In this document: piece by piece, positions 16,638 to 27,119 of the stretch | Layout of the letters: each line of letters opens with the position of its first letter | Numbering within the stretch: the first letter of the stretch is position 1 | NCBI GenBank assembly: GCA_016235805.1 | Contig: JACRIY010000043.1 | Coordinates: 56,651 to 120,650 of the forward strand | Length of the DNA stretch: 64,000 nucleotides | DNA from: Rhodocyclales bacterium | Lineage (GTDB): Bacteria; Pseudomonadota; Gammaproteobacteria; Burkholderiales; Rhodocyclaceae | Reading direction: 5' to 3' | Translations under genes and position numbers: made by a program | Notes under the pieces: model-generated | What the model was told of the DNA's origin: nothing | Databases searched by the model: none | What the model saw: only the letters and a program-made list of their open reading frames with translations

Positions 16638-18167
16638 TCACCCGGCGGCATCGCCGAACTGCCGGCGCAAGGTCGGCTTGTCCAGCTTGCCTGCCGCGTT
16701 GCGCGCCACGGCAGGGACGAAAACCACGTATTTCGGCGCCTTGAAGCCCGCCAGCCTGGCCTTGCAGTGGGCGATCACGTCCTCGGCCGAAGCTTGCGCG
16801 CCCGGCTTCAAGGCGACGATGGCCTTGCCGACCTCGCCCCACTTCGCGTCGTGTACGCCTATGACCGCGGCTTCCGCCACGCCCTCCATCTGGAAGATGA
16901 CGTTCTCGACTTCCGCCGGATAGACGTTCTCGCCGCCCGATATGTACATGTCCTTGGATCGGTCGACGATGTAGTAGTCGCCGTCGTCGTCGAAATAGGC
17001 GATGTCGCCGCTGCATAGCCAGCCATCCTCGAAGGCCTTCGCCGTCGCTTCCGGCTTGTTCCAGTAGCCGGGCGTGATGCCGGGCCCGCGCAGCAGCAGT
17101 TCGCCGCGCTGGTTGGCGCCGAGTCGCTGGCGGGTCTGGGAATCGACCACCTTGCCCTCGACGTACATCACCGGCTTGCCGACCGTGCCGACCTTGCGCC
17201 GTGCCGTATCCTCGTCGGTGAGGAATACCGTCGGGCCGGTCTCGGTCATGCCGAAGCCGAAGCAGATGGTGACGCCCTTGGCCAGGTACTGCTCGAGCAA
17301 GACCTTCGGAATCGGCGCGCCGCCGCAAGCCCAGTTGCGCACCCGCGAAAAGTCGGCGCTGGCGAAACGGGGATGCTGGCTGAGGAAGAGGTAGATGGCC
17401 GGCACGCCGAACATCACGGTGGCCTCCGACTCCAGCAGGGCCATGGTCTGGTCGACATCGAACTGGCGCATGATCAGCGTGGTGCCGCCGCACATGATGG
17501 TCGGGTTCATGTAGAGGTTCAGGCCGCCGGTATGGAAATAGGGCAGCACCGAAAGCATCCTATCTTCGCGTCGCAAACCCGTGGCGAGCATGCCATTGAC
17601 CGCGTTGGTGAAGGCCATGCCCCAGGTCTGCGGCACGCCCTTGGGCTTGCCCGTAGTGCCGGCGGTGTACAGCAGGTACCAGACCTCGTCGTGCGCCCGC
17701 CAGGGCATTTCGACCGTGGCGCCGGACATGGCGGCGAGCGCCGCTTCGTAGCCGTCGACCTTGTCGCGTGGCGCGCCCGTGACCATGCGTCGCGTCAGTT
17801 TGCAGGCATCGGCCAGGGCGATCCCGATCGAGTCGAATTCCTCGCCCCAGACCAGCGCCACCGGCTCGGCATCGGCCGCGATTCCGGTCAATTCGGGCAG
17901 CGCCAGGCGCCAGTTGAGGCAGACCATGATGGCGCCGAGCTTGCCGCAGCCATAGAGCATTTCGACGTAATCGGACGAGCTGTGGGCCAGCACCGCCACG
18001 CGATCGCCCGGCTTGATCTGCCAGCGCTCGCGCATGAACTCGGCGAAGCGGCTGGCACGTTCGTTGAGCTGCGCGTAGGTGACCGAACGTGCGCTGTGCA
18101 GATCGACCAGTGCGACCTGCTGCGGAAACTGCGCGGAATGCTTGACCAGCCAGTCGGGTATCAACAT
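16638..18167 (-). CDS. Acyl/aryl-CoA ligase (class I AMP-forming)
   Basis: 509 residues. The P-loop-like A3 motif is YTAGTTGKPKGVPQ, A5 is GFGMTETGP, A7 is CSGDIAYFDDDG with DRSKDMYISGGENVYP after it, and the C-terminal catalytic Lys lies in NAAGKLDKPTLR. It would activate a carboxylic acid to its CoA thioester with ATP. The operon partner importer is of the branched-chain/aromatic acid type, so an imported acid is the likely substrate, identity unknown. Its start overlaps the enoyl-CoA hydratase stop (ATGTTGA). A copy of the 24-bp motif encodes FASADFS. Confidence 0.87.
   Translation of the reverse strand: MLIPDWLVKHSAQFPQQVALVDLHSARSVTYAQLNERASRFAEFMRERWQIKPGDRVAVLAHSSSDYVEMLYGCGKLGAIMVCLNWRLALPELTGIAADAEPVALVWGEEFDSIGIALADACKLTRRMVTGAPRDKVDGYEAALAAMSGATVEMPWRAHDEVWYLLYTAGTTGKPKGVPQTWGMAFTNAVNGMLATGLRREDRMLSVLPYFHTGGLNLYMNPTIMCGGTTLIMRQFDVDQTMALLESEATVMFGVPAIYLFLSQHPRFASADFSRVRNWACGGAPIPKVLLEQYLAKGVTICFGFGMTETGPTVFLTDEDTARRKVGTVGKPVMYVEGKVVDSQTRQRLGANQRGELLLRGPGITPGYWNKPEATAKAFEDGWLCSGDIAYFDDDGDYYIVDRSKDMYISGGENVYPAEVENVIFQMEGVAEAAVIGVHDAKWGEVGKAIVALKPGAQASAEDVIAHCKARLAGFKAPKYVVFVPAVARNAAGKLDKPTLRRQFGDAAG
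17348..17371 (-). repeat. 24-bp interspersed motif, copy 4
   Basis: Core TCGCCAGCGCCGACTTTT with CCCGTT at the 5' end. Sense within the ligase gene, encoding FASADFS. Confidence 0.8.
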
Positions 18168-18961
18168 TTGGCATCCTCCTCATCCTGTGAATCCGGGTAA
18201 GCGGAAAAATCGCGCAGGAAGGCATCGACGCCCGCCAGCGCTTCCGGCGCCGCGACCAGTTCGACGAACCGCTCGCGCTCGGCTTCGAGGTCGGCGGCCA
18301 GTTGTTCGCGGTCGCCCCACAGCAGGCGTTTCGACGCACGCATGGTGCCGCAGGGATAGGCGGCGATCTTGCGCGCGGCGTCCGCGGCACGTTCTGCCAG
18401 TGCATCGGCCGCCACGATCTCGCTGGCCAGGCCCCAGGCCAACGCTTCCTCGGCGCGCACGGTGCGGTTCAGCAGCAGCGCCGATGCCGCCCGTCGCCTG
18501 CCGGCGAGGCGGCCGACCAGCGCCGTCCAGCCGCCGTCCGGCCCGAAGCCGGCTGTCGCGTAGTGCGCCTTGAAAGCCGCCTGCGGCGACAGAAGTACGA
18601 TGTCCGTGGCAAGCACCAGTCCGATCGAACCGCCGGTGACGATGCCATTTACCGCCGCCACGACCGGCTGCGGCAGGTCGATCAGCGACAGGATCGCCTC
18701 GTTGAGTTGCCCGACCAGGCCATTGCCATAAACGCGCAGGCCATCCCGCTCGCGCCGGAAGCGGCGCATGTCACCACCGATCGAGAACGCGGGCCCGTCG
18801 GCGGCAAGGATGACGGCCCGACATGTGGCATCAACTTTCAGTTCCGCCAGCGTTGCCAGCAATGCGTCCAGCAGTTCCGGCACCAGCGCGTTATGCATTC
18901 CGCCGCGACTTAGCACCACGCGCACCACGGCATCGGTGCGCTCGACGCGCACCAGGCTCAC
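18161..18961 (-). CDS. Enoyl-CoA hydratase/isomerase family protein
   Basis: The GTG at 18961, in a GTGA overlap with the livM stop, gives 266 residues; the longer open frame upstream is only livM read in another frame. Crotonase-fold blocks are visible: oxyanion-hole AFSIGGDMRRF and GIVTGGSIGLVLATDIVL. The residue that is usually a catalytic Glu in the second block is absent, so it may be an isomerase, dehalogenase-like or thioesterase-like member and not a simple hydratase. It sits between the importer genes and the CoA ligase in the sigma-54 operon. Confidence 0.8.
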   Translation of the reverse strand: MSLVRVERTDAVVRVVLSRGGMHNALVPELLDALLATLAELKVDATCRAVILAADGPAFSIGGDMRRFRRERDGLRVYGNGLVGQLNEAILSLIDLPQPVVAAVNGIVTGGSIGLVLATDIVLLSPQAAFKAHYATAGFGPDGGWTALVGRLAGRRRAASALLLNRTVRAEEALAWGLASEIVAADALAERAADAARKIAAYPCGTMRASKRLLWGDREQLAADLEAERERFVELVAAPEALAGVDAFLRDFSAYPDSQDEEDAKC

Positions 18962-20034
18962 GGCGATCTCCGTGCCAGGGCCTTGCTGCGCAGGCGGCCG
19001 ACGATGCCGGTCGGGAAGAAATACACCGAAAGCACGAACAGCACGCCCAGCCACAGCAGCCAGCGGTCGGGATGGAACAGGTTGGCGAGCAGCGGCACCC
19101 CGGACAAGGAGGCGGAGGCCTGCGCCATCAATACCTGCAAATAGTTCTGCACCAGGATGAACAGCGCCGAACCGATCACCGCGCCGTAGATCGTGCCCAT
19201 GCCGCCGATCACCACGATCAGCAGGATGTCGGTCATCACCTCGAAGGAAAGCATGGTCTTCGGCCCGACGTAGCGCAGCCAGAGCGCCATGAGGACGCCG
19301 GCCAGCGTGGCGATCAGGGCGCCGAGGCAGTTGGCCAGGGTGCGGTAGATCACGGTGCGATAGCCCAGCGCCTCGGCGCGGAAATCGTTCTCGCGAATCG
19401 CCTGCAGCACGCGGCCGAACGGCGAATTGACGATGCGCAGCATCAGCAGGAACAGCGCCAGCGCGGAAAAGAAGACCAGGTAATAGGTGATCAGCTTGCC
19501 GTCGATCGCGCGCCCCAGTATCTCGGCATCGAGCAGCCGATAACTCGGTTGCAGGAGCTCCGGGACCTTGAAGGTGCGGCCGTCCTCGCCGCCGGTCAGG
19601 TCGGACAATTGCGAAGCGACGACCGCGAAGGCGGCAGCGACCGCAAGCGTGATCATCGCGTAGAAGATCGCGCGCACGCGCAGCGAGAACAGGCCGATGA
19701 CCAGCGCCAGCACCAGCGACAGCGCCAGGGCGCCGGCCGTGCCGACGAAGATCGCCCACCAGCTCGGCCCCATGCCATGCAGCGCCAATCCGACGCCGTA
19801 GGCGCCGATGCCGTAGAACATCGTGTGGGCGAAGGACACGATGCCCGTGTAACCCAGCAGCAGGTCGTAGGACGCGACCAGCACGACGAAGACGCAGATC
19901 GTCGCCGCGACGTTGAGCGAACGTGCGCCCGGGACCAGGAAGGGCGCCAGGGCCAACCCGAAGAACACGGCAAGCAGCATCGCCGAAAGCAGCCGGCTGC
20001 GCGGCAGGTCGCCGGATAGCAGGGTCCTGATCAT
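18958..20034 (-). CDS. livM: Branched-chain-type ABC transporter permease LivM
   Basis: 358 residues with about nine hydrophobic membrane segments and the LivM-type signature region ENDFRAEALGYRTVIYRTLA that contacts the ATPase. It pairs with the LivH-type permease immediately upstream (four-base gap) to form the channel. In this operon context it more likely serves an aromatic or branched acid than an amino acid. The C-terminal stop overlaps the next gene's GTG start. Confidence 0.88.
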   Translation of the reverse strand: MIRTLLSGDLPRSRLLSAMLLAVFFGLALAPFLVPGARSLNVAATICVFVVLVASYDLLLGYTGIVSFAHTMFYGIGAYGVGLALHGMGPSWWAIFVGTAGALALSLVLALVIGLFSLRVRAIFYAMITLAVAAAFAVVASQLSDLTGGEDGRTFKVPELLQPSYRLLDAEILGRAIDGKLITYYLVFFSALALFLLMLRIVNSPFGRVLQAIRENDFRAEALGYRTVIYRTLANCLGALIATLAGVLMALWLRYVGPKTMLSFEVMTDILLIVVIGGMGTIYGAVIGSALFILVQNYLQVLMAQASASLSGVPLLANLFHPDRWLLWLGVLFVLSVYFFPTGIVGRLRSKALARRSP

Positions 20035-20038
20035 GATT

Positions 20039-21061
20039 TCAGCGCTTCGCCACCGGATAGAGTCCCTGCGGCCGCCACAGCAGCACCATGACCATCAGCA
20101 GGATATCGGACACCAGCGCTACCTTGGGGGCGAGGAAGCCGGCATAGTTGGCGACCAATGCCACCAGCATGGCGCCGATGAAGCAGCCGCCGACCGAGCC
20201 GAGGCCGCCGATGATGATGACGATGAACACCAGCACGGTGATCTCGCCGCCGATCGCCGCCGTCAGGGTTTCCTTGTACAGGCCCCACATCACTCCGCCG
20301 AGTCCCGCCAGCGCCGAGCCGGCCATGAAGACGCCGACGAACAGGCGCCGGATGCGGTAGCCCAGCGCCTCAACCATCTCGCCGTTCTCGACGCCGGCAC
20401 GGATCAGCAGGCCGACCTTGGTCCGGTTCAGCACCAGGAACATGGTGACAAACACCGTCAGCCCGACGCCGACAGCGATCAGTCGATATTTTTCCAGCGC
20501 CGCATCGCCGAAAATGAAGGCGCCACGGAACGTCGTCGGCAGTTGCAGCGGAATCTGCTCGGCGCCCCAAATCACGTGGATCAGCTGCTCGGCGACGATC
20601 ATGCCGCCCATGGTGATGAGGATCTGCTTCAGGTGCAGGCCATATACCGGACGAATGATGATGCGTTCGAAGGCCCAGCCGAGAATCCCGGTGACCAGCA
20701 TCGCCAACAGGATGGCGAGCCCGAGTACGGACAGGTTCATCAGCACCGAATCCGCCTCGACCCAGCTTTTCATCGGCAGCAGGGCCAGCGTGGCGGTGAA
20801 GGCGCCGACCGAGACGAAGGCGCCGTGGCCGAAATTGAGCACGTCCATCAGGCCGAAAATCAGCGTCAGGCCGCTGGCCATCATGAACACCATCATGCCC
20901 ATCGCCAGCCCCGCGACGGTCAGCGTCACCCAGGTCGGGAAGCTGCCCACCAGGGGCAGCATCAGCAGCGCCAGCAGCGGCACCAGCAGCAGCGGCAGCA
21001 CGTCCACCTTCACCTTGGGCAGCGCGGCATCCTGTGGCGCGGCATGGGAGATCGCCGTCAT
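20039..21061 (-). CDS. livH: Branched-chain-type ABC transporter permease LivH
   Basis: 340 residues, polytopic. The characteristic LTLIFGLMDVLNFGHGAFVSVGA block lies in the second membrane region and the EALGYRIRRLFVGVFMAGSAL coupling region in the C-terminal half. About 40 residues before the first LivH-like segment form an extra N-terminal hydrophobic stretch. It lies ten bases downstream of the livF-type ATPase gene in the same operon. Confidence 0.88.
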   Translation of the reverse strand: MTAISHAAPQDAALPKVKVDVLPLLLVPLLALLMLPLVGSFPTWVTLTVAGLAMGMMVFMMASGLTLIFGLMDVLNFGHGAFVSVGAFTATLALLPMKSWVEADSVLMNLSVLGLAILLAMLVTGILGWAFERIIIRPVYGLHLKQILITMGGMIVAEQLIHVIWGAEQIPLQLPTTFRGAFIFGDAALEKYRLIAVGVGLTVFVTMFLVLNRTKVGLLIRAGVENGEMVEALGYRIRRLFVGVFMAGSALAGLGGVMWGLYKETLTAAIGGEITVLVFIVIIIGGLGSVGGCFIGAMLVALVANYAGFLAPKVALVSDILLMVMVLLWRPQGLYPVAKR

Positions 21062-21071
21062 GTTCCGTCCC

Positions 21072-21806
21072 TCATTGGTGGGTGTCCAGCGACAGGCCGA
21101 GCAGCCTGTGCTGCAGGTCCTTGTCCGCCGCCAGTTCGGCCATCGAACCGGAGTGCACGATGCGCCCGCCGTCCATCACGGCGACCGAATCGCCCAGCGC
21201 GGCGACGAAGCTGAAATTCTGCTCGACCAGCAGGATGGTTTCCGTCTGCTTGAGCTCGCGAAAGGCGGCGATCATGCCCTGGATGATGGCCGGCGCCAGC
21301 CCCTTGGTCGGTTCGTCGATCAGGATCAGTTTTCTCGGCTCGACGATGGCACGCGCGATCGCCACCATCTGTTTCTGGCCGCCCGAAAGCGTGCCCGCCG
21401 GCTGGTTCCAGAATTTCTTCAGGGCTCCGAAGAAACCGAAGATCCATTCAAGCCGCGCCTCGTCCATCTGGTCCGCGCTCTTCACGCTGCGCGCCGCGAG
21501 AAACAGGTTTTCGCGCACCGTCAGGTCGGAGAAGATGCCCATGCTTTCGGGGACGTAGGCAATGCCGGCACTGGCGATATCGGGCGTCGGACTGTGCGTG
21601 ATGTCGCCGCCTTCGAAACGCACGCTGCCGCGAGAGGCATGCCACAGGCCCATGATGGTGCGCAGGGTGGTCGTCTTGCCGGCGCCGTTGCGACCGAGCA
21701 GAACCGTGATGCCACCCTTGGGTACGGTCAGATCGACACCCTGCAGGATGTGGTACTGGGCGATGTGGGTGTGCACATCGGCCAGCTGGAGCAGGGCTTC
21801 AGACAT
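21072..21806 (-). CDS. livF: Branched-chain-type ABC transporter ATPase LivF
   Basis: 244 residues. Walker A is LLGRNGAGKTTTLRT, the ABC signature LSGGQKQMVAIARA, Walker B LILIDEPTKGLAP, followed by the switch His-region VEQNF. The length and the EPTKGLAP form mark the LivF class. It overlaps livG by eight bases. Confidence 0.9.
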   Translation of the reverse strand: MSEALLQLADVHTHIAQYHILQGVDLTVPKGGITVLLGRNGAGKTTTLRTIMGLWHASRGSVRFEGGDITHSPTPDIASAGIAYVPESMGIFSDLTVRENLFLAARSVKSADQMDEARLEWIFGFFGALKKFWNQPAGTLSGGQKQMVAIARAIVEPRKLILIDEPTKGLAPAIIQGMIAAFRELKQTETILLVEQNFSFVAALGDSVAVMDGGRIVHSGSMAELAADKDLQHRLLGLSLDTHQ

Positions 21807-22572
21807 GGTCCGCCATCCCGGTTCCCAAATAGGCTTCCTGCACGATGGGCGAGGCCATGACTTCGGCCGGCTCGCCGTCGGCCACCAGATAGCCGTTGTG
21901 CAGGACGATGATGCGGTCGGCCAGCGATCGCACCACGTCCATCTTGTGTTCGACCAGCAGGATGGTCTTGTCGCCCTGGGCCTTGATATGGTGAATCAGG
22001 TCGAGCACTACCGGAACCTCGTCCACGCTCATGCCGGCGGTCGGTTCGTCGAACATGAAAATGTCCGGCTCGAGTGCCAGCAGGATCGCGATTTCCAGCT
22101 TGCGCTTGTCGCCGTGCGATAGGGCCGAGGCCAGTTCGTGGCGTCGTTCGCCGAGCGCCGTGACATGCAGGTAATGCTCCGCCTTCTCGACCAGTTCGAC
22201 ATGGCGGGTCCACATCGTGATCATGTTCAGGCCCAACCCGGCGCGGCTTTGCACAGCCAGGCGTACGTTTTCCAGCACCGACAGGTTGGGAAACAGGTTG
22301 GTGAGCTGGAAGGCCCTGCCGATACCGCGCCGGGTTCGCTGCGGCGCGCCCAGGTGCGTCACGTCCTCGCCATAGAGCCGCACGGTGCCTGCAGTGGGCG
22401 CCAACTGTCCCGACATCAGGTTGAAGTAGGTGGTCTTGCCGGCGCCGTTGGGTCCGACGATCGCCGTCAGCGTGCCCGGACGGAACTCGCAGCTCACGTT
22501 ATTGACCGCCACATGGCCACCGAAGCGGATGCTCAGGCCGTGCGTCGACAGGACGGGATGTTCGCCGGACAT
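21799..22572 (-). CDS. livG: Branched-chain-type ABC transporter ATPase LivG
   Basis: 257 residues. Walker A is VGPNGAGKTTYFNLM. The LivG-type insertion with GRAFQLTNLFPNLSVLENVR follows, then a signature ALSHGDKRKLEIAILLA (the usual SGG is SHG) and Walker B IFMFDEPTAGMSVDE. The SHGDKR form is seen in LivG relatives of aromatic-acid importers. It lies downstream of the binding-protein gene across an 88-base gap with a hairpin. Confidence 0.9.
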   Translation of the reverse strand: MSGEHPVLSTHGLSIRFGGHVAVNNVSCEFRPGTLTAIVGPNGAGKTTYFNLMSGQLAPTAGTVRLYGEDVTHLGAPQRTRRGIGRAFQLTNLFPNLSVLENVRLAVQSRAGLGLNMITMWTRHVELVEKAEHYLHVTALGERRHELASALSHGDKRKLEIAILLALEPDIFMFDEPTAGMSVDEVPVVLDLIHHIKAQGDKTILLVEHKMDVVRSLADRIIVLHNGYLVADGEPAEVMASPIVQEAYLGTGMADHV

Positions 22573-22603
22573 GGTCGTTTCAGGGCATGGAATGGCGGCG
22601 TCC

Positions 22604-22630
22604 GGGCGGCAAGGCCGGCTCCCGCCGCCC
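22604..22630 (-). promoter_or_regulatory. Intercistronic stem-loop between binding-protein gene and livG
   Basis: GGGCGGC (22604-22610) pairs with GCCGCCC (22624-22630) across a 13-base loop. A stable hairpin after the binding-protein gene commonly protects that part of the mRNA and raises binding protein over membrane components. No T-run follows, so it is not a strong terminator. Confidence 0.45.
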
Positions 22631-22660
22631 TGCCCCGCCGGATTGCCGCCGGTCCGAATT

Positions 22661-23851
22661 TCAGCGCTTGTTGCGAATCGGCAGCGGCAGTTCCGACGCC
22701 GGGAATTCGCGCACCAGTTCCAGCAGGTCCCATTCGTTGGCCTGGACCTTCTTGATGCGGAAATGGAACATCGGCTGCAGCGCCTGATGGTCGTCCTTGC
22801 GGAAGGTCATCTTGCCCTTGGGCGTATCGAACTCCATGCCTTCCATGGTGGCGATGAGCTTTTCCGTGTCGCTGGAGCCGGCCTTGGTCAGCGCCGTGTA
22901 CACCGCACTGGCTGCGGCGAAACCACCCGCGGTGAAGAAATCCGGCGGCTGCTTGAGGCGCTTCTGGTTCTCGGCCACCAGCCAGTCGTTCATCGCGTTC
23001 TTCGGGAAGGCGTAGTAGTAGTAGATGCTGCCTTCCATGCCGACCAGGTTCTTCCAGCCCTTCAGCACCGGCAGGATGTTGCCGCCCGCCGCGAGTTCGA
23101 TGCCATAGCGTTCGGGCTTCATGTCGGCGATCTTGGTCAGCGGATTGGCACCCGCCCAGTAGATCGACAGGATCTTGCGGCCCGGCTTGTCCTTGAGCGC
23201 GTCGAAAATCCGCTGTGCCGACGCGGTAAAGTCGGTGGCGTTCTGCGGCGCATATTCCTCATGCACCACCTTGGCCTTGCTCTTCACGGCAGCCAGCGAA
23301 TCCTTGAAGGCCTTGATGCCGTCGCGACCGAACGCGTAGTCCTGCGCCAGGAAAGCGACGTTGGCCTCGCCCATCAGGGCTGCAGCGGCAGCCAGACCGT
23401 CCTGCGACGAGTTGCGCCCGGTGCGGAAGATGTAGCGGTTCCATTTGTCACCGGTGATCGCATCGGCCACGGCCGGTTCGACCACCAGCACCTTCTTGTA
23501 TTCCTCGGCCACCGGCAACATCGCCAGTGCGGCGCCGGACGAAGTCGTGCCGACCGCGATGTCCACTTTGTCGTCGCCATAGGCCTCGGCCAGGGCGGCC
23601 TTGGCCAGGTCCGGCTTGCCCTGGTCATCCTTGACGATGACTTTGACCTTGCGGCCATTGATCATCATGCTGCCCTTGGTCAGGTACTCGAGGCCCATCA
23701 TGAAACCGAGTTCGGTTTCCTTGGCATAGGCCTCCAGAGCGCCCGTCTTGCCCGCGATCAGGGCGATCTTCAGTTCCTGCGCGCTGACCGGTGTGGTCAT
23801 GGTAACGGCCGCCGCCGCAAAGCCTGCTATCGCCAGTGCCTTGAGTTTCAT
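22661..23851 (-). CDS. Periplasmic binding protein of branched-chain/aromatic-acid ABC importer
   Basis: 396 residues from the ATG at 23851, chosen because GGAGGACTCGAG precedes it and a clean signal peptide results (MKLKALAIAGFAAAAVTM... cut after VSA). The mature part is a type I periplasmic binding fold (Peripla_BP_6): KIALIAGKTGALEAYAKETE at the N-terminus, VAFLAQDYAFGRDGIKAF in the middle. It differs from classical LivJ/LivK and resembles binding proteins for aromatic or small carboxylic acids. It is the first gene after the sigma-54 promoter. Confidence 0.85.
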   Translation of the reverse strand: MKLKALAIAGFAAAAVTMTTPVSAQELKIALIAGKTGALEAYAKETELGFMMGLEYLTKGSMMINGRKVKVIVKDDQGKPDLAKAALAEAYGDDKVDIAVGTTSSGAALAMLPVAEEYKKVLVVEPAVADAITGDKWNRYIFRTGRNSSQDGLAAAAALMGEANVAFLAQDYAFGRDGIKAFKDSLAAVKSKAKVVHEEYAPQNATDFTASAQRIFDALKDKPGRKILSIYWAGANPLTKIADMKPERYGIELAAGGNILPVLKGWKNLVGMEGSIYYYYAFPKNAMNDWLVAENQKRLKQPPDFFTAGGFAAASAVYTALTKAGSSDTEKLIATMEGMEFDTPKGKMTFRKDDHQALQPMFHFRIKKVQANEWDLLELVREFPASELPLPIRNKR

Positions 23852-23908
23852 CTCGAGTCCTCCGTTCGTGGTTTGACTCCCCGGGTAAGCGGGGTCAAAC
23901 CCTAGCAT

Positions 23909-23923
23909 GCATGAGACGTGCCA
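23909..23923 (-). promoter_or_regulatory. Sigma-54 (-24/-12) promoter of the importer/CoA-ligase operon
   Basis: On the minus strand TGGCAC-N5-ATGC matches the consensus TGGCAC-N5-TTGC at all but one position, with the GG and GC dinucleotides 10 bases apart. It lies about 60 bases before the binding-protein start codon, correct for a leader of about 45 bases. Confidence 0.75.
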
Positions 23924-23942
23924 CGCCTGCAATACACCGGAA

Positions 23943-23958
23943 AGTCATCTAAATGACT
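23943..23958. promoter_or_regulatory. Palindrome upstream of the sigma-54 promoter
   Basis: AGTCAT-CTAA-ATGACT, six-base arms. It lies about 20 bases upstream of the -24 element. It could be a second activator site or an IHF-like/bending region; function unproven. Confidence 0.4.
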
Positions 23959-23988
23959 CAGGACTCAAGAATGATTGGACCACTTTAC

Positions 23989-24006
23989 TGTCCGGTTTTC
24001 CGGACA
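23989..24006. promoter_or_regulatory. Palindromic upstream activator site
   Basis: A perfect palindrome TGTCCGG-TTTT-CCGGACA with seven-base arms, about 80 bases upstream of the -12 element. The position and symmetry fit an enhancer bound by the Fis-type helix-turn-helix of the adjacent sigma-54 activator. A lone GTCCG follows at 24011. Confidence 0.6.
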
Positions 24007-24067
24007 AATAGTCCGCGATAACAATTTAAATCAAATAAAACAATTGGATGATGAGTTGTCCCGAAAA

Positions 24068-25534
<1,467 letters not shown>

Positions 25535-25542
25535 GACGGCGA

Positions 25543-26355
25543 TCAGCTGTTCTGGTCGCGCGACTGCTGCTCCGCGCGATCGAGTTCCCGATCCATTTCC
25601 TCCTCGCTCGGCGGCCGATAGTCGGACTCGCTGGCAGCCGCCGGACGGACGATGAGGTTGGCCAGGACAATACCGAGCTCGTAAAGCAGCCACAGCGGCA
25701 CGGCCATCATGAACTGCGAGATGACATCCGGCGGCGTGAACACGGCGCCGACCACGAAGGCACCGACGATCACATAAGGCCGCCACTCGCGCAGCTTGAC
25801 CACGTTGACGATGCCGACCTTGACCAGCACGATGACGATCACCGGAACCTCGAAGGTGACGCCAAACGCGAGGAACATCGTGAGCACGAAGGAAAAGTAC
25901 TTCTCGATGTCGGTCATCCAGGCCACGCCCTCCGGGGCGAACTGCGCCATGAAGCCGAACACCATCGGGAAGAATGCAAAGTACGCGAAGGCCATGCCGA
26001 TGAAGAACAGCAGCACGGATGCCGCCAGCAATGGCATGGCCAGTTTCTTCTCGTGGGAGTAAAGCCCGGGCGCGACGAAGGCCCACAACTGGTAAAGGAC
26101 ATAGGGCAGGACGATCAGGAACGAGACCATCAACGCCACTTTCATCGGCACCAGGAATACCCCGACCACGTCGGTGGCGATCATCTGCCCCCCGGCGGGA
26201 AGCGTCGCCAACAGGGGCGCTGCAAGCACCGAATACAGTTCGCGGGCATAGAAGGCCAGCGGCACGAAGACCACGCCAACGGAAATCAGCACGCGGATCA
26301 GGCGGTCGCGCAATTCGACCAGGTGCGAGAGGAAGGTTTCCTGCTCTTCGGCCAT
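25543..26355 (-). CDS. tatC: Twin-arginine translocase subunit TatC
   Basis: 270 residues with six membrane segments. The N-terminal FLSHLVELRDRLIRVL and the cytoplasmic-loop FEVPVIVIVLVKVGIV regions that contact the twin-arginine signal are present. It starts one base inside the tatB stop (TGATG). TatC is the receptor for folded exported proteins. It is the last gene of the tat group, followed without a real gap by the sigma-54 activator. Confidence 0.95.
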   Translation of the reverse strand: MAEEQETFLSHLVELRDRLIRVLISVGVVFVPLAFYARELYSVLAAPLLATLPAGGQMIATDVVGVFLVPMKVALMVSFLIVLPYVLYQLWAFVAPGLYSHEKKLAMPLLAASVLLFFIGMAFAYFAFFPMVFGFMAQFAPEGVAWMTDIEKYFSFVLTMFLAFGVTFEVPVIVIVLVKVGIVNVVKLREWRPYVIVGAFVVGAVFTPPDVISQFMMAVPLWLLYELGIVLANLIVRPAAASESDYRPPSEEEMDRELDRAEQQSRDQNS

Positions 26356-26762
26356 CAGGACTTTTGCACTTCAGGGTTTGCCGGAGCGGCGACGGCAGGC
26401 ACGGGATTCATGGCATCTGCGGCAACGGCGGAAGTCGGCGCCGGCGCTACGGCGGCATCGGTTGTCGCCTCCGACGTCAGGGGGGCGACCGCGGTGTTGA
26501 CCGACGACTCGATTTCGCGCATCTCGTGGGTGACCGAGGTCTCCAGGCTCGCCACCTGGCTGCTCACCTGCTGCTGGAGCTTCTTCAGTTCGTCGAGCTG
26601 CATCTCGCGATTGATGTCGGATTTCACGTCGCTGACGTAGCGCTGCAGGCGGCCGAGGATGTGCCCGGCGGTGCGCGCCACCTTGGGCAGCCGCTCCGGG
26701 CCGATGACGACCAGCGCCACAATGGCAATCACCATCAACTCGGATAGGCCGACGTCGAACAT
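26355..26762 (-). CDS. tatB: Sec-independent translocase subunit TatB
   Basis: 135 residues. The N-terminal membrane helix ([20 protein letters not shown]) and the adjoining [20 protein letters not shown] amphipathic helix are typical of TatB, followed by a long charged helix and an Ala/Pro-rich tail. The tail contains a copy of the 24-bp motif encoding [10 protein letters not shown]. Confidence 0.93.
   Translation of the reverse strand: MFDVGLSELMVIAIVALVVIGPERLPKVARTAGHILGRLQRYVSDVKSDINREMQLDELKKLQQQVSSQVASLETSVTHEMREIESSVNTAVAPLTSEATTDAAVAPAPTSAVAADAMNPVPAVAAPANPEVQKS
26430..26453 (-). repeat. 24-bp interspersed motif, copy 6
   Basis: GCCGTAG then CGCCGGCGCCGACTTCC, one change in the core. 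Sense within the tatB tail, encoding APAPTS. Confidence 0.8.
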
Positions 26763-26866
26763 TTTCTATTAGGGGAACCGGGCGGAAGGAATCGTCACGG
26801 GGACGCGCGGGAAGGATCTTGCCCCTACCCTTCGCGCGGCAACCGTCCCTCGTCGCGCATTCGGTA

Positions 26867-27091
26867 TCAGGTCTTGGTCTGTTCCCGCCGCGACTCGACG
26901 TCGATGGTCTGGCCAGCGACCTGCTGCGGTTCGGCTGGTGGCTTGTCGGCAGACGCCTCCTTCATGCCGTCCTTGAAACCCTTGACCGCGCCGCCGAGGT
27001 CCGACCCCATGTTGCGCAGTTTCTTGGTGCCGAACACCAGCATGACGATCACCAGCACAATCAGCCAGTGCCAGATGCTGAAAGATCCCAT
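26867..27091 (-). CDS. tatA: Sec-independent translocase subunit TatA
   Basis: 74 residues from the ATG at 27091, which has GAGGAG upstream. The membrane helix [19 protein letters not shown], the conserved [14 protein letters not shown] hinge and the amphipathic [14 protein letters not shown] helix are all typical. TatA polymerises to form the translocation path. A gap of about 100 bases without an obvious terminator separates it from tatB. Confidence 0.95.
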   Translation of the reverse strand: MGSFSIWHWLIVLVIVMLVFGTKKLRNMGSDLGGAVKGFKDGMKEASADKPPAEPQQVAGQTIDVESRREQTKT

Positions 27092-27119
27092 TGCGTTTCT
27101 CCTCGCGCTCAGTGAATTC

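Noticed and set aside
18823..21860. Long plus-strand open frames opposite the LivM/LivH/LivF genes
   Set aside because: They give low-complexity Gln/His/Arg-rich translations antisense to well-conserved transporter genes.
23989..24006. Palindrome read as a terminator of the sigma-54 activator gene
   Set aside because: It has no T run after it and its place upstream of a -24/-12 promoter fits an activator site better.
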